Below are positions 20,883-30,283 of a DNA stretch of 64,000 bases, piece after piece; position 1 is the first letter of the stretch; the number at the start of each line of letters is the position of its first letter. The notes under the pieces were generated by a model that saw only the letters and a list, made by a program, of their open reading frames with translations, had not been told where the DNA came from and searched no databases. The translations under genes and the position numbers were made by a program. The DNA is from Yoonia sp. GTDB lineage: Bacteria > Pseudomonadota > Alphaproteobacteria > Rhodobacterales > Rhodobacteraceae. The stretch is from the NCBI RefSeq assembly GCF_018402175.1, contig NZ_JAGYJK010000014.1:62001-126000 (forward strand), written 5' to 3'.

Positions 20883-20908
20883 CCCCCGCCTTTCTATCAA
20901 GGCGGGGG
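20883..20908 (-). other. Stem-loop between livM and acylase gene
   Basis: CCCCCGCC-tttctatcaa-GGCGGGGG forms an 8-bp GC stem with a 10-base loop in the 55-base gap. There is no T-run on the minus strand. It may stabilise or process the mRNA, or partly stop transcription, so that the acylase is made at a lower level than the transporter. Confidence 0.5.
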
Positions 20909-20919
20909 CCAAGAACAAG

Positions 20920-22224
20920 TCAGCGTTCGGGGATCAGCCCGCGCGGGCTGAACCGCAGCACGATCAGCATCAACAGCCCCATGGTCAGCAGGCGCATATG
21001 GGCAGCCGCGTCGATCATGCGGGTCTGCAAGGCGCTGCCATCGGCCAGCCCGCTGGACAAGATCTGCATCAGCGCCAGCCCCATCGGTTCCACCTGCACC
21101 CAAAGCCACCAGATCAGGATACCGCCCAGCACCGCGCCAAAATTATTGCCCGACCCGCCGACGATCACCATGACCCAGACCAGAAAGGTAAAGCGCAAAG
21201 GCTGATAACTGCCGGGCGTCAATTGCCCGTCCAGCGTGGTCATCATCGCCCCCGCGACCCCGCAGATGGCAGAGCCAAGGATGAAGATCTGCAAATGCCG
21301 TGCGGTGACATCCTTGCCCATTGCACGTGCGGCGGTTTCATTGTCGCGGATCGCGCGCATCATGCGCCCCCACGGGCTTTTCAGGGCCATCTGCGCCATC
21401 CACAGCAGGATCAGCAGAACGACAGCGAACAAAGCCGAATAGGCCAGTTTCGTATAGATCCCTGATGCCGTCACCGGATCAAGCCCAAGGCCCACGGCGC
21501 GCGCGATGAATGTCGGGTCTTGCTGCAATTCGATCTCGAACGGGACTGGCCGGTCGATGCCGATCACGTTCTTGACGCCGCGTGACAGCCAGTCTTCGTT
21601 TTTCAGCACGGCGATGATGATTTCCGCAATGCCCAGCGTGGCAATAGCCAGATAATCAGACCGCAGGCCCAAAGCCGTCTTGCCGATGATCCATGCGGCA
21701 CCGGCGGCCAGCAGGCCACCCACAGGCCATGACAGCAGCACTGGCAGGTTCAGCCCGCCGATATTGCCGCTGACCGAAGGGTTGATCGCCTCGACCGCAG
21801 CGACACCCGGATCGAACACCGCACGATAGATGAAAAAGCCTGCGATCAGGATCGCCAGCGTCGTCAGCGTGCGGATGCGCCCCGGTGCCATCCGGCTTTG
21901 TGCAAGGATGGCCGCGATCACGGTCGCGCCCCCCAGCAACAGCCCGATCACGATATTCCAGCCACCCGCGGCCCAAGCCCCCGGTGTCGGCGGGGTCGAG
22001 ATCAGCACCGCGGCCAATCCCCCCAGGGCGACGAACCCCATCACCCCGATGTTGAACAGGCCCGCAAAGCCCCATTGCAGATTGACGCCCAGCGCCATGA
22101 TCGCGGAAATCAGCCCCATGTTCAGGATCAGCAAGGCCGAATTCCAGCCCTGCACAATGCCTGTCCCGATCATCAGGACAGCGACGAAACCGAACAGCAG
22201 CGGTGTGCGGATAGCGGGGTTCAT
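20920..22224 (-). CDS. livM: Branched-chain amino acid-type ABC transporter permease LivM
   Basis: A 434-residue inner-membrane permease of the LivM family with about ten hydrophobic helices. SPWGRMMRAIRDNETAARAMG is the cytoplasmic coupling motif that docks on the ATPases. It partners with LivH. It is longer than E. coli LivM minus its variable N-terminus and carries an inserted segment around residues 80-130. Its ATG overlaps the livH stop by four bases. Substrates of this HAAT family include leucine, other neutral amino acids, and urea or short amides; the real substrate is not shown. Confidence 0.9.
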   Translation of the reverse strand: MNPAIRTPLLFGFVAVLMIGTGIVQGWNSALLILNMGLISAIMALGVNLQWGFAGLFNIGVMGFVALGGLAAVLISTPPTPGAWAAGGWNIVIGLLLGGATVIAAILAQSRMAPGRIRTLTTLAILIAGFFIYRAVFDPGVAAVEAINPSVSGNIGGLNLPVLLSWPVGGLLAAGAAWIIGKTALGLRSDYLAIATLGIAEIIIAVLKNEDWLSRGVKNVIGIDRPVPFEIELQQDPTFIARAVGLGLDPVTASGIYTKLAYSALFAVVLLILLWMAQMALKSPWGRMMRAIRDNETAARAMGKDVTARHLQIFILGSAICGVAGAMMTTLDGQLTPGSYQPLRFTFLVWVMVIVGGSGNNFGAVLGGILIWWLWVQVEPMGLALMQILSSGLADGSALQTRMIDAAAHMRLLTMGLLMLIVLRFSPRGLIPER

Positions 22225-23231
22225 ACGGATTTCCCTTTGAACAGGCCGGTCGGCTTGAACAGCAGCACGATAATCAGGATCGCAAAGCTGACGGCGAATT
22301 TATAATCGGTGGACATAAGCTGGACCAAGGCTTCGGGCGCAAGGTTTTCGGGTAAAACATAGCCCAGCACGCGTTTCCACGCATAGGTCACGGTGACCTC
22401 GCTAAAGGCGATCACGAATCCGCCTGCAATGGCCCCCAAGGGGCTGCCCAACCCGCCGACGATGGCCGCGGCAAAGATCGGCAACAGCAGTTGGAAATAG
22501 GTGAAGGCCTTGAAGGATTTGTCGAGGCCGTACAGCACGCCCGCCGTGGTGGCGAGTGCGGCAACGATCATCCACGTCACCTTGACCACCCAATCGGGGT
22601 TGATGCCCGACAAAAGCGCGAGATCCTCGTTATCGGAAAAGGCGCGCATGGATTTGCCGGTGCGGGTTTTGTTCAGGAACCAGAACAGCAGCGCCATGGC
22701 AATCAGCGCCACGATCACAGTGATGACCTGCGTGGTGCGGATCGCCAGCCCCTCGGCAAGCCCCGTCGCATCGCGGAACCCGCGCGCGGTGACGACGAAC
22801 CGTTCGCCATCGGCGAAATTGATATCGCCCACACCGATGATGAACCGCACGATCCCGTTCATGATGAACATCACCCCCATCGACACGATCACAAGGATGA
22901 CAGGGGCGGCTTTCTTGGTGCGGTAAAATTTGTAAACCGCCCAATCTGTGCCAAGAACCAGCAGACAGGTGGCTGCAATGCCCAAGGGCAGGGCGATCAA
23001 TGCGGTGGGCAGTGGGCCAAAGGTGATGCCCGCGGCGATCAGCGCATTGGTGCCGATGATCGTGATCGCGGTCCCGAATGCCATCGTGTCGCCATGGGCA
23101 AAGTTCGAAAACCGCAAGATCCCGTAAATCAGCGTGACACCCAGCGCACCCAGCGCCAGCTGCGCGCCATAGGCCAGCCCCGGCACGATGACGAAATTGG
23201 CCAGTACGACCAAAGCGTTGATGACATCCAT
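22221..23231 (-). CDS. livH: Branched-chain amino acid-type ABC transporter permease LivH
   Basis: A 336-residue permease with about eight or nine membrane helices and the coupling segment NKTRTGKSMRAFSDNEDLAL. The N-terminal LGVTLIYGILRFSNFAHGD is the LivH hallmark. It forms the channel with LivM. Three bases separate its ATG from the livF stop, and its stop overlaps livM. Confidence 0.92.
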   Translation of the reverse strand: MDVINALVVLANFVIVPGLAYGAQLALGALGVTLIYGILRFSNFAHGDTMAFGTAITIIGTNALIAAGITFGPLPTALIALPLGIAATCLLVLGTDWAVYKFYRTKKAAPVILVIVSMGVMFIMNGIVRFIIGVGDINFADGERFVVTARGFRDATGLAEGLAIRTTQVITVIVALIAMALLFWFLNKTRTGKSMRAFSDNEDLALLSGINPDWVVKVTWMIVAALATTAGVLYGLDKSFKAFTYFQLLLPIFAAAIVGGLGSPLGAIAGGFVIAFSEVTVTYAWKRVLGYVLPENLAPEALVQLMSTDYKFAVSFAILIIVLLFKPTGLFKGKSV

Positions 23232-23234
23232 AGC

Positions 23235-23948
23235 CTATCCCCCCAAAAAGCTGCGGCGGACTTCGGGATCGGCCAGCAATTGTTTGCCGGTGCCGGTATG
23301 GGCGTTGCGGCCCTGCACCAGCACATAGGCTTTGTCTGCGATTTCAAGCGCCTGGCGCGCGTTCTGTTCGACCATGAGGATCGGGATACCGGTGCGGGCG
23401 ACCTCGATGATGCGGTCGAACAATTCATCCATCACAATCGGGCTGACGCCTGCGGTGGGTTCGTCCAGCATCAGGACCTTGGGCTTGGTCATCAGCGCGC
23501 GGCCAACGGCGACCTGCTGACGCTGGCCACCGGACAATTCGCCCGCGGCCTGATGGCGCTTTTCCTTCAGGATCGGGAACAGGTCATAGACCTGCGCCAT
23601 CGTATCGCTAAAATCGTCGCGGCGGATGAAGGCCCCCATTTCAAGATTTTCCTCGACCGTCATCGAGGTGAAAATATTGGATGTCTGCGGCACGAAGCCC
23701 ATGCCTTTGACCACACGTTCCTGCGGGGTCAGGTGAGTGATGTCTTCGCCATCCAGCCGCACCGCACCGCTGTTCACGTTCAGCATGCCGAACACGGCCT
23801 TCATCGCGGTGGATTTGCCCGCGCCATTGGGGCCGACGATCACGGCGATTTCGCCCTTTTCCACGGCAATGGTGCAGCCATGCAGGATATCGGGGCCTTT
23901 GCCATAACCGCCGGTCATGGTGTCGCCAATCAGGAAAGGTTCAGTCAC
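23235..23948 (-). CDS. livF: ABC transporter ATP-binding protein LivF
   Basis: A 237-residue ATPase. Walker A is GPNGAGKST, the signature is LSGGQRQQVAVGRAL and Walker B is VLMLDEPTAGVSP. It powers uptake together with LivG. The start is GTG at 23948, and this codon overlaps the stop of a 14-codon upstream ORF as GTGA. The N-terminus reads MTEPFLIGDTMTGGYGKG, as expected for LivF. Confidence 0.93.
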   Translation of the reverse strand: MTEPFLIGDTMTGGYGKGPDILHGCTIAVEKGEIAVIVGPNGAGKSTAMKAVFGMLNVNSGAVRLDGEDITHLTPQERVVKGMGFVPQTSNIFTSMTVEENLEMGAFIRRDDFSDTMAQVYDLFPILKEKRHQAAGELSGGQRQQVAVGRALMTKPKVLMLDEPTAGVSPIVMDELFDRIIEVARTGIPILMVEQNARQALEIADKAYVLVQGRNAHTGTGKQLLADPEVRRSFLGG

Positions 23949-23989
23949 GGGATTACATACTCCGCCAGAATGGTCAGCAAGAATTTCAT
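23945..23989 (-). CDS. 14-codon ORF tiling livG to livF
   Basis: The reading MKFLLTILAEYVIP exactly fills the gap between livG and livF. Its ATG overlaps the livG stop as ATGA and its TGA overlaps the livF GTG as GTGA. A GGAG inside it can serve as ribosome site for livF. It may be a translational coupler or a tiny hydrophobic peptide; its product is unproven. Confidence 0.4.
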   Translation of the reverse strand: MKFLLTILAEYVIP

Positions 23990-24771
23990 ACCACAGCCAC
24001 CTTGTCCTTGTTCTTTAGTCCGGTGCCCAGATAGGCCTCGATCACCTGTTCGTTGGCTTTGATTTCTGCCAGCGTGCCTTGGGCTAAAACGCGGCCTTCG
24101 GCCATGCAGATGACCGGATCGCACAGGCGGCCGATGAAATCCATGTCATGCTCGATCACGACGAATGTGTAATTGCGTTCCTTGTTCAGCCGGATGATCG
24201 CATCGCCAATGGTGTTGAGCAGGGTGCGGTTCACACCTGCGCCGACCTCGTCCAGAAACACGATCTTGGCGTCCACCATCATGGTGCGGCCCAGTTCAAG
24301 CAGCTTTTTCTGCCCGCCCGACAGGTTGCCAGCGCGTTCATCGCGCAGATGTTCGATGGTCAGGAATTCGATGACCTCGTCGGCCTTGGCGCGCAAAGCG
24401 CGTTCTTCATCCGCGATCCGCTTGCGGCCGAACCATGCGTTCCACAGCGTTTCACCCGATTGGTCCGCAGGGACCATCATCAGGTTTTCGCGCACCGTCA
24501 TGGATGAAAATTCATGCGCGATCTGAAAGGTGCGCAGCAAGCCTTTGTGGAATAACGCATGCGGCGGCAGACCGGTGATGTCTTCGCCCATCATCGTCAC
24601 GCGGCCAGATGTTGGTTGAAGAACGCCCGCGATCACATTGAAAAGCGTTGTTTTTCCCGCGCCATTCGGCCCGATCAGCCCGGTGATGGACCCTTGTTCG
24701 ATGCGCAAGGATGCCCCATCGACAGCGCGAAAACCACCAAAGGTCTTCACCAGATTTTCAACGACGATCAT
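23986..24771 (-). CDS. livG: ABC transporter ATP-binding protein LivG
   Basis: A 261-residue ATPase. Walker A is GPNGAGKTT and the signature is LSGGQKKLLELGR. The Walker B region reads IVFLDEVGAGVN, with valine where most LivG proteins have the proline of DEP; the catalytic glutamate is present. It is separated from livK by a strong hairpin terminator and from livF by a 14-codon ORF. It functions as the LivF partner at the inner membrane. Confidence 0.92.
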   Translation of the reverse strand: MIVVENLVKTFGGFRAVDGASLRIEQGSITGLIGPNGAGKTTLFNVIAGVLQPTSGRVTMMGEDITGLPPHALFHKGLLRTFQIAHEFSSMTVRENLMMVPADQSGETLWNAWFGRKRIADEERALRAKADEVIEFLTIEHLRDERAGNLSGGQKKLLELGRTMMVDAKIVFLDEVGAGVNRTLLNTIGDAIIRLNKERNYTFVVIEHDMDFIGRLCDPVICMAEGRVLAQGTLAEIKANEQVIEAYLGTGLKNKDKVAVV

Positions 24772-24813
24772 TTTTGCTCCCCGCGCGCGGGCGTTATCGC
24801 CCGTCTTGCTTTG

Positions 24814-24847
24814 AAAAAACGGCGCGGGGACTGGCCCCGCGCCGTTT
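24814..24847 (-). terminator. Strong hairpin with T-run between livK and livG
   Basis: AAACGGCGCGGGG-actgg-CCCCGCGCCGTTT is a perfect 13-bp stem with a 5-base loop. On the minus strand the stem ends in six T. It lies 20 bases after the livK stop and 43 bases before livG. This is the form of an intrinsic terminator, and by analogy with other binding-protein operons it would let only part of transcription reach the membrane genes. Confidence 0.85.
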
Positions 24848-24866
24848 CGGTCATGATCTGGTCAGA

Positions 24867-26051
24867 TCAACGGAACCCGATGGTGGAATAAGCGCCATCC
24901 TTGAACTCGATTTCCTGATAATTACCAGCGGATTCGCCGGGTCCGATCAGTTCGACGGCGGAAGCGCCTTCATAGTTGACGTCCTGACCTGCGGCGATCA
25001 GTTCCAGCGCCTTGGCCAGTTCACCCGGATAGATCACTTCGCCCGGTTCATTGGCGACGTCAAAGACATGGTCCTTGAAATCAGCCGAATTGCTGGACCC
25101 GGCCTTGGCCATCGCCAGCATGATCAGGGCTGCCGCATCATAGGATTCCGGCGCAAAGGCGCTGGTGCCGTCAAAGCCGGCGCCTTCCGCCATTGTGACG
25201 AACAGGGCCGCACCCGGGCTGTCAGTGCCGGGATAGGCGCCGAATGTGCCGTTCAGTTCTGCGCCGAAACGGTCGTTCAGCACCGAACCGACCATGCCGT
25301 CGGGCAGGTAGAACGTATCGAACGCACCGGTATCAAGTGCTGCACGGATCACACCGGACCCGCCTTGGTCGACGTAACCTGCAACGACCAGAACCTCACC
25401 ACCAGCAGAGGCCAATGCGCCGACTTCGGCGGAATAATCAGCCTTGCCGTCTTCATGTGCGGCAGAGATGGTTACGGTGCCGCCAGCGGCCTCGAATTCA
25501 GCCTGGAACGCATCGGCCAGACCCTTGCCGTAATCGTTGTTTGTATAGGTCACAGCCACGGTGTTGAACCCGCGGTCCTGCAGGATGTTGGTGATGATCA
25601 CGCCTTGACGCGCGTCGGATGGTGCTGTGCGGAAGAACAGACCGTCATCTTCGGCGGTGGACAGGCCGGGCGAAGTCGCGGATGGCGAAATCATCACGAT
25701 GCCGTTGGGGCGGGCCACGTTCTGCAGGATCGCGCCGGTCACGCCGGAACAATCCGCACCCATGATCGCGGTCACGCCATCAGAGGTCACGACGCGTTCA
25801 GCAGCAGCCGTCGCGGCGCTGGCGTCGATGCAGGTGCTGTCGGCACGCACCGCAGTTACGGTCGCGCCATCAAGCAGCAGACCGGATTCGGTGACTTCGG
25901 CCATGGCGAGTTCGGCACCGGCAGCCATGGCAGGCGTGATCGATTCCAGCGGGCCGGTGAAGCCCAGAACAACACCGATCTTGACGTCCTGCGCAAACGC
26001 GCCGCCAGCGATCAATGTCATGGCGGTGGTCGCCATCATCAGTTTTTTCAT
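24867..26051 (-). CDS. livK: Periplasmic substrate-binding protein LivK type
   Basis: A 394-residue protein of the branched-chain amino acid-binding (Peripla_BP_6) family. Residues 1-20 form a signal peptide (MKKLMMATTAMTLIAGGAFA, cleaved before QDVKIG). VLGFTGPLESITP and TNNDYGKGLADAF are the two ligand-binding lobe motifs, and one disulfide is likely from STCIDA and GADCSG. The ATG at 26051 has GGGAG upstream; the frame's earlier start is not credible. It is the first gene of the liv operon; 150 bases upstream hold its promoter, which I could not pin down. Confidence 0.93.
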   Translation of the reverse strand: MKKLMMATTAMTLIAGGAFAQDVKIGVVLGFTGPLESITPAMAAGAELAMAEVTESGLLLDGATVTAVRADSTCIDASAATAAAERVVTSDGVTAIMGADCSGVTGAILQNVARPNGIVMISPSATSPGLSTAEDDGLFFRTAPSDARQGVIITNILQDRGFNTVAVTYTNNDYGKGLADAFQAEFEAAGGTVTISAAHEDGKADYSAEVGALASAGGEVLVVAGYVDQGGSGVIRAALDTGAFDTFYLPDGMVGSVLNDRFGAELNGTFGAYPGTDSPGAALFVTMAEGAGFDGTSAFAPESYDAAALIMLAMAKAGSSNSADFKDHVFDVANEPGEVIYPGELAKALELIAAGQDVNYEGASAVELIGPGESAGNYQEIEFKDGAYSTIGFR

Positions 26052-26201
26052 TGTCGTCTCCCTTATTGGATTTTTTATCCTGACGCGCAGATTAGCAGGC
26101 CGTTGCCAAAAGGAAAGCCGGAACACAAAGGCGATTGGCCTTAACACGCGGATCATCGGGGGAAATCGGCCCGTGCCGCAAAAGCAGGCACAAGGCCTGC
26201 A

Positions 26202-27713
26202 TCATGTGCTTTGCCTGGTCACGGCGACCGCGTCCCAGCGCCCTGCAGCCAGATCATCGGTGCTGATCCAGAACCGGATTACCCCCATGTCCCCCCAGCC
26301 CAACAGCGCATCGGCCTGCAGTTGCAACAGCATATGGTCATGCGCATGCTCGCCCGTCTGGGCCTGCCCGTCACTGGTTGCGCCGAACATCTGGTGCCAG
26401 CGCCCTTTTGACGGCAGGCGGTGATGTGCGTCCAGATCGGTTTTGACCGGCGCGGGCAGCAGGGCATAGACCGCCGGTTTCCCCCGTGCCAGCACCATCA
26501 GCGTGGCATTGCGCGCATCACGCAGCCGCGTGATCTGACCGCGCGCATAGCGGTAGAACAGCGCGAAACCGGGTTGGCGGTTGGGCCGCGTGCTGATCTG
26601 GCCAAACAGCGTTTCCAGCAGCGCGATATCCTCGGGGGCCATTGGCGTGAACCGGTCGCGCCCCGCCACCCATTTCGCCGCAGCCTGCACATAGCGGCGG
26701 AACGCGGTTTCATTTTCAATCAGAAAGGCCAGTTCGGCGGCATATCTGTCGCCGTGATCGGTAACACGGGCGCGGGCATCTGCAATCGTGCGGGGGATGT
26801 CCTGTTCAGCCAGCATCAACGCATGGACCACGCGCAGTGCGGTATCCCATAGCCACGGGCGCGCCAGCGCGGGGGCGGTCGCGGCATAGCTGTCTGCATC
26901 CGGCGCGCCGCCCTTGTCATCACCAAAGGCCAGCACCATCGCGGCGGCGCTGTCCTGTGCGGGCAGTGGGTGAAACCCGACCGGCCAGCGCGCAAAGACC
27001 GGTGGCATGTTGGTCTGATCGCCATCCTCTGGGCCTGCGCCAATCGGAGGCAGACCGGCTGGCAGGGTGGCGGGCAGGGCGGTCGGGCCCATGCTGTGCG
27101 GCAGGATATGCAGCACCCTATGGCCTGTGGCGCTGCCGACAAAGAAACACAGGCTGCCGGCGCGCGGCAATTCCGGCGGCAGCGCGTGGTCGGGCAGGTC
27201 TTCCAGCGCGATCTGTGCCAGATGCTGCAGCGGCGCGCCTGTGGCAGACCGTGGCCAAGGCGTATCGCCCAGATTCGGCAGACCACCCAGCCAGCTGGTG
27301 CCATCGCGGGTGATATCGATGCCGCGTCGCGCCTGCCGGATCACGGCGATGGGGGGCGACAGGCGAAACTGGTCCTTCTTGCGCTGGCGCGCGTCGATCA
27401 GATCCCCCAGCCGCGCCAGATCGGTCGGGCCCAGCACCGGCAGCTTGGCCCTTGGGGCGATGGTGTTGATCCGCGCGGCAAAGACCGCCCCGCTGGCCAG
27501 ATCATGCGCTGCGGCGATATCCAGATAGGCCTGATCCGGCGCAGGCGGCAGCACCGGTTCGCGCAGCACCGGCGGCGGGGCAGGGCGCCGGCGCAAGAGC
27601 CACATCGCGATGCCAGCAATTCCGATCCCGCCCAGCAGAAACCCCAACTGGCCAACGGCCCCGCCATAAATTGCGGCACCGATCCCGGTCAGCCGTGCCA
27701 GGGTCAGCGACAT
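26202..27713 (-). CDS. DUF1963 (YwqG-like) protein with N-terminal membrane segment
   Basis: A 503-residue protein. Residues about 8-40 are hydrophobic (one or two membrane helices) followed by RRRPAPPP and a proline-rich linker. The rest matches DUF1963: LGGLPNLGDTPWPR near residue 145, LHLAQIALEDLP-like text after it, and the C-terminal LLQLQADALLGWGDMGVIRFW. The family is of unknown function. It stands alone between livK and the GlxA regulator. Its ribosome site is weak. Confidence 0.75.
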   Translation of the reverse strand: MSLTLARLTGIGAAIYGGAVGQLGFLLGGIGIAGIAMWLLRRRPAPPPVLREPVLPPAPDQAYLDIAAAHDLASGAVFAARINTIAPRAKLPVLGPTDLARLGDLIDARQRKKDQFRLSPPIAVIRQARRGIDITRDGTSWLGGLPNLGDTPWPRSATGAPLQHLAQIALEDLPDHALPPELPRAGSLCFFVGSATGHRVLHILPHSMGPTALPATLPAGLPPIGAGPEDGDQTNMPPVFARWPVGFHPLPAQDSAAAMVLAFGDDKGGAPDADSYAATAPALARPWLWDTALRVVHALMLAEQDIPRTIADARARVTDHGDRYAAELAFLIENETAFRRYVQAAAKWVAGRDRFTPMAPEDIALLETLFGQISTRPNRQPGFALFYRYARGQITRLRDARNATLMVLARGKPAVYALLPAPVKTDLDAHHRLPSKGRWHQMFGATSDGQAQTGEHAHDHMLLQLQADALLGWGDMGVIRFWISTDDLAAGRWDAVAVTRQST

Positions 27714-27749
27714 CTGCGCAAGGCCGTCGTGCCATCCGCCGCGATCCGG

Positions 27750-28751
27750 TCAGACCGACAGACGCGCCGCATGGCTGCCGCGTTCGCGGTAGGGGGTGGT
27801 GTCATAATGTGACCGGTAGCATTTGGAAAAATGCGACGGTGACGCAAAACCGCAAGCCAGCGCCACGTTAATCACGGTCATATCGGTTTGCATCAGCAGG
27901 TTGCGAGCCTTTTGCAGGCGCAATTCCATGTAATACCGTTTCGGGCTGCGCGACAGATAGCGGCGGAACAGCCGTTCAAGCTGGCGCGTGGACATGCCGA
28001 CATCGCGGGCCAGCACAGCGGGGCTGATCGGTTCTTCGATATTGCCTTCCATCAACTGGATCACGCGCGACAGTTTGGGATGGCGCACGCCGATACGCGT
28101 CGGGATCGACAGGCGCTGGGTGTCCTGATCGGTACGGATCGAGGAATAAATCAAGATATCGGCGACGGCATTGGCCAGTTCCTCGCCATGATGATCGGCG
28201 ATCAGTTTCAGCATCAGGTCGATGGATGCCGTGCCGCCCGCCGTGGTGATCCGGTTGCCGTCCACCACGAACACCGATTTGGTCAGCGTGACCTCTTCGA
28301 ATTCTTCGATGAAACTGTCCTGATTTTCCCAATGGATCGTGGCACGTTTGCCATCCAGCAGCCCGGCCTTGGCCATCGCATAGCCCGCCGTACACAGCCC
28401 CGCGACGGTGACACCGCGCCGGGCCTCGCGGCGCAGCCAGTTCAGAACGCGCTTGGTCGTGGCCTTTTGTACGTCGATCCCGCCACACAGCATGATCGTG
28501 TCGTCGCGGTCCAGCTCGATCAGGTCGGATTCCAGTTTGAAAGCACAGCCATTTGAACAGCTGGCGATATCGCCGCCATCCCCGATGATTGTCCAATCGT
28601 ATATCTGCTTGCCGGCCGTGCGGTTCGCGATGCGCAGGCTTTCGACCGCACAGGCAAAGCAAAGCATCGTAAATTGATCCATCAACACAAAAACAAAGCG
28701 GCGCGGTTTGCCGATTGGTCCGACGTCGATGATTTGCGGCGCTTGGCTCAT
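27750..28751 (-). CDS. GlxA-family AraC-type transcriptional regulator
   Basis: A 333-residue regulator. The N-terminal 190 residues form a DJ-1/PfpI-like domain with Cys in GLCTAGYAMAKAGLLDGKRA. The C-terminus holds the two AraC helix-turn-helix motifs (ISPAVLARDVGMSTRQLERL and VINVALACGFASPSHFSKCY). The family includes regulators of glycine betaine and carnitine catabolism (GbdR, CdhR) and arginine use. The target here is not known; dimethylglycine dehydrogenase-like and MttB-like genes stand at either end of the window. It is divergent from aroG. Confidence 0.88.
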   Translation of the reverse strand: MSQAPQIIDVGPIGKPRRFVFVLMDQFTMLCFACAVESLRIANRTAGKQIYDWTIIGDGGDIASCSNGCAFKLESDLIELDRDDTIMLCGGIDVQKATTKRVLNWLRREARRGVTVAGLCTAGYAMAKAGLLDGKRATIHWENQDSFIEEFEEVTLTKSVFVVDGNRITTAGGTASIDLMLKLIADHHGEELANAVADILIYSSIRTDQDTQRLSIPTRIGVRHPKLSRVIQLMEGNIEEPISPAVLARDVGMSTRQLERLFRRYLSRSPKRYYMELRLQKARNLLMQTDMTVINVALACGFASPSHFSKCYRSHYDTTPYRERGSHAARLSV

Positions 28752-28850
28752 TGTTGATATACTCTGGGTTAATGTCGGCGGACATCACCAGTTTTCGCCA
28801 CCCGCGACAAGGGGCAAATGTCAATTCCGCAAGGACTGCACAGTTTCGGA

Positions 28851-28879
28851 TTGGCCTTGCCTGCCGTGCAGGCTATACC
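28851..28879 (+). promoter_or_regulatory. Probable sigma-70 promoter of aroG
   Basis: TTGGCC at 28851-28856 and TATACC at 28874-28879 are separated by 17 bases, 34 bases before the aroG ATG. The other 80 bases of the gap must serve the divergent GlxA regulator. No known operator was recognised. Confidence 0.6.
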
Positions 28880-28912
28880 GCGCAACGTTACCGCAGATGA
28901 TGGAGCAAGACC

Positions 28913-30283
28913 ATGACCGACTGGCAGAAAACGGATTGGCGCAAAAAGCCACGGGTCCAGATGCCCGATTATACCGACGCCGCCGCCTTGGCGGCTGTCG
29001 AGGCGCGTCTTGCCAGCTATCCACCGCTGGTTTTTGCCGGCGAAGCGCGCAAGCTGAAAAAGCAACTCGCCGCCGTCAGCCGGGGCGAGGCGTTCTTGCT
29101 GCAAGGCGGCGATTGCGCTGAAAGCTTTGCGGAATTTTCCGCCAATGGCATCCGTGACACGTTCAAGGTGCTGTTGCAGATGGCGATGGTGCTGACCTAT
29201 GGCGCCAAGGTGCCGGTGGTCAAGGTGGGCCGCATGGCAGGCCAGATGGCCAAGCCACGTTCCGCCCCGACCGAGGTTGTAGGCGGTGTTGAACTGCCCA
29301 GCTATCGCGGCGATATCATCAACGGGTTCGATTTCACGCCAGAGGCGCGCAATCCCGACCCTGACCGCATGCTGCAGGCTTACCTTCAGGCCGCGGCCAC
29401 GCTGAACCTGCTGCGCGCCTTTTCCACCGGCGGTTTCGCCAATGTCCACGAGGTTCACAAATGGACCCTTGGCTTTACCGATGCCAACGAGGTCAAGAAA
29501 TATTCCGACATGGCCAGCCGGATCAGCGATACGCTGGATTTCATGCAGGCGGCGGGGCTGTCGACTGAAACCAACCACGAATTGCAGACGGTCGATTTTT
29601 ACACCAGCCACGAAGCCCTGCTGCTGGAATATGAAGAGGCTTTGTGCCGTCTGGATTCCACATCGGGCAAGATGCTGGCAGGCTCTGGCCATATGATCTG
29701 GATCGGGGATCGCACCCGCCAGCCTGACGGGGCGCATGTTGAATTTTGTAAAGGCGTGATGAACCCGATTGGTCTGAAATGTGGTCCCTCGATGACATCA
29801 GGGCACCTTAAGGCGCTGATGGCCTCGTTGAATCCACATAACGAGGCGGGCCGTCTGACGCTGATCGCGCGGTTTGGCGCGGGGCAGGTGGGCGATCATC
29901 TGCCACGGCTGGTGCGCGCGGTGCAGGAAGAAGGCGCCAATGTGGTCTGGACCTGTGACGCGATGCACGGCAATACGATCAAATCCTCGACCGGTTATAA
30001 AACGCGGCCCTTTGAATCGGTGCTGCGCGAGGTCAAGGAATTCTTTGGCATCCACAACGCCGAAGGCACGATCCCCGGCGGTGTGCATTTCGAAATGACC
30101 GGTGCCGATGTCACCGAATGCACCGGCGGCGTGCGCGCGGTCACGGACGAGGATCTGTCGGACCGCTATCACACGGCCTGCGATCCGCGCCTGAACGCGT
30201 CACAATCGCTGGAACTCGCGTTTCTGGTGGCCGAGGAATTGTCGGCACGCCGCAACAAGCTGGCACAGGCCAAGGCCAGCTGA
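28913..30283 (+). CDS. aroG: Class II 3-deoxy-7-phosphoheptulonate (DAHP) synthase
   Basis: A 456-residue enzyme that condenses phosphoenolpyruvate with erythrose 4-phosphate, the first step of aromatic amino acid synthesis. Class II signatures include [33 protein letters not shown] and [10 protein letters not shown]; the metal-binding cysteine (GGDCAE) is intact. A good ribosome site (GGAG) precedes the ATG. It stands alone, downstream of a promoter at 28851. Some class II members are not feedback-inhibited; regulation here cannot be read. Confidence 0.95.
   Translation: MTDWQKTDWRKKPRVQMPDYTDAAALAAVEARLASYPPLVFAGEARKLKKQLAAVSRGEAFLLQGGDCAESFAEFSANGIRDTFKVLLQMAMVLTYGAKVPVVKVGRMAGQMAKPRSAPTEVVGGVELPSYRGDIINGFDFTPEARNPDPDRMLQAYLQAAATLNLLRAFSTGGFANVHEVHKWTLGFTDANEVKKYSDMASRISDTLDFMQAAGLSTETNHELQTVDFYTSHEALLLEYEEALCRLDSTSGKMLAGSGHMIWIGDRTRQPDGAHVEFCKGVMNPIGLKCGPSMTSGHLKALMASLNPHNEAGRLTLIARFGAGQVGDHLPRLVRAVQEEGANVVWTCDAMHGNTIKSSTGYKTRPFESVLREVKEFFGIHNAEGTIPGGVHFEMTGADVTECTGGVRAVTDEDLSDRYHTACDPRLNASQSLELAFLVAEELSARRNKLAQAKAS

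Noticed and set aside
22491..24062. Plus-strand ORF of 523 codons over livHFG
   Set aside because: Its composition, rich in histidine, glutamine and aspartate, is that of a shadow of hydrophobic coding sequence on the other strand.
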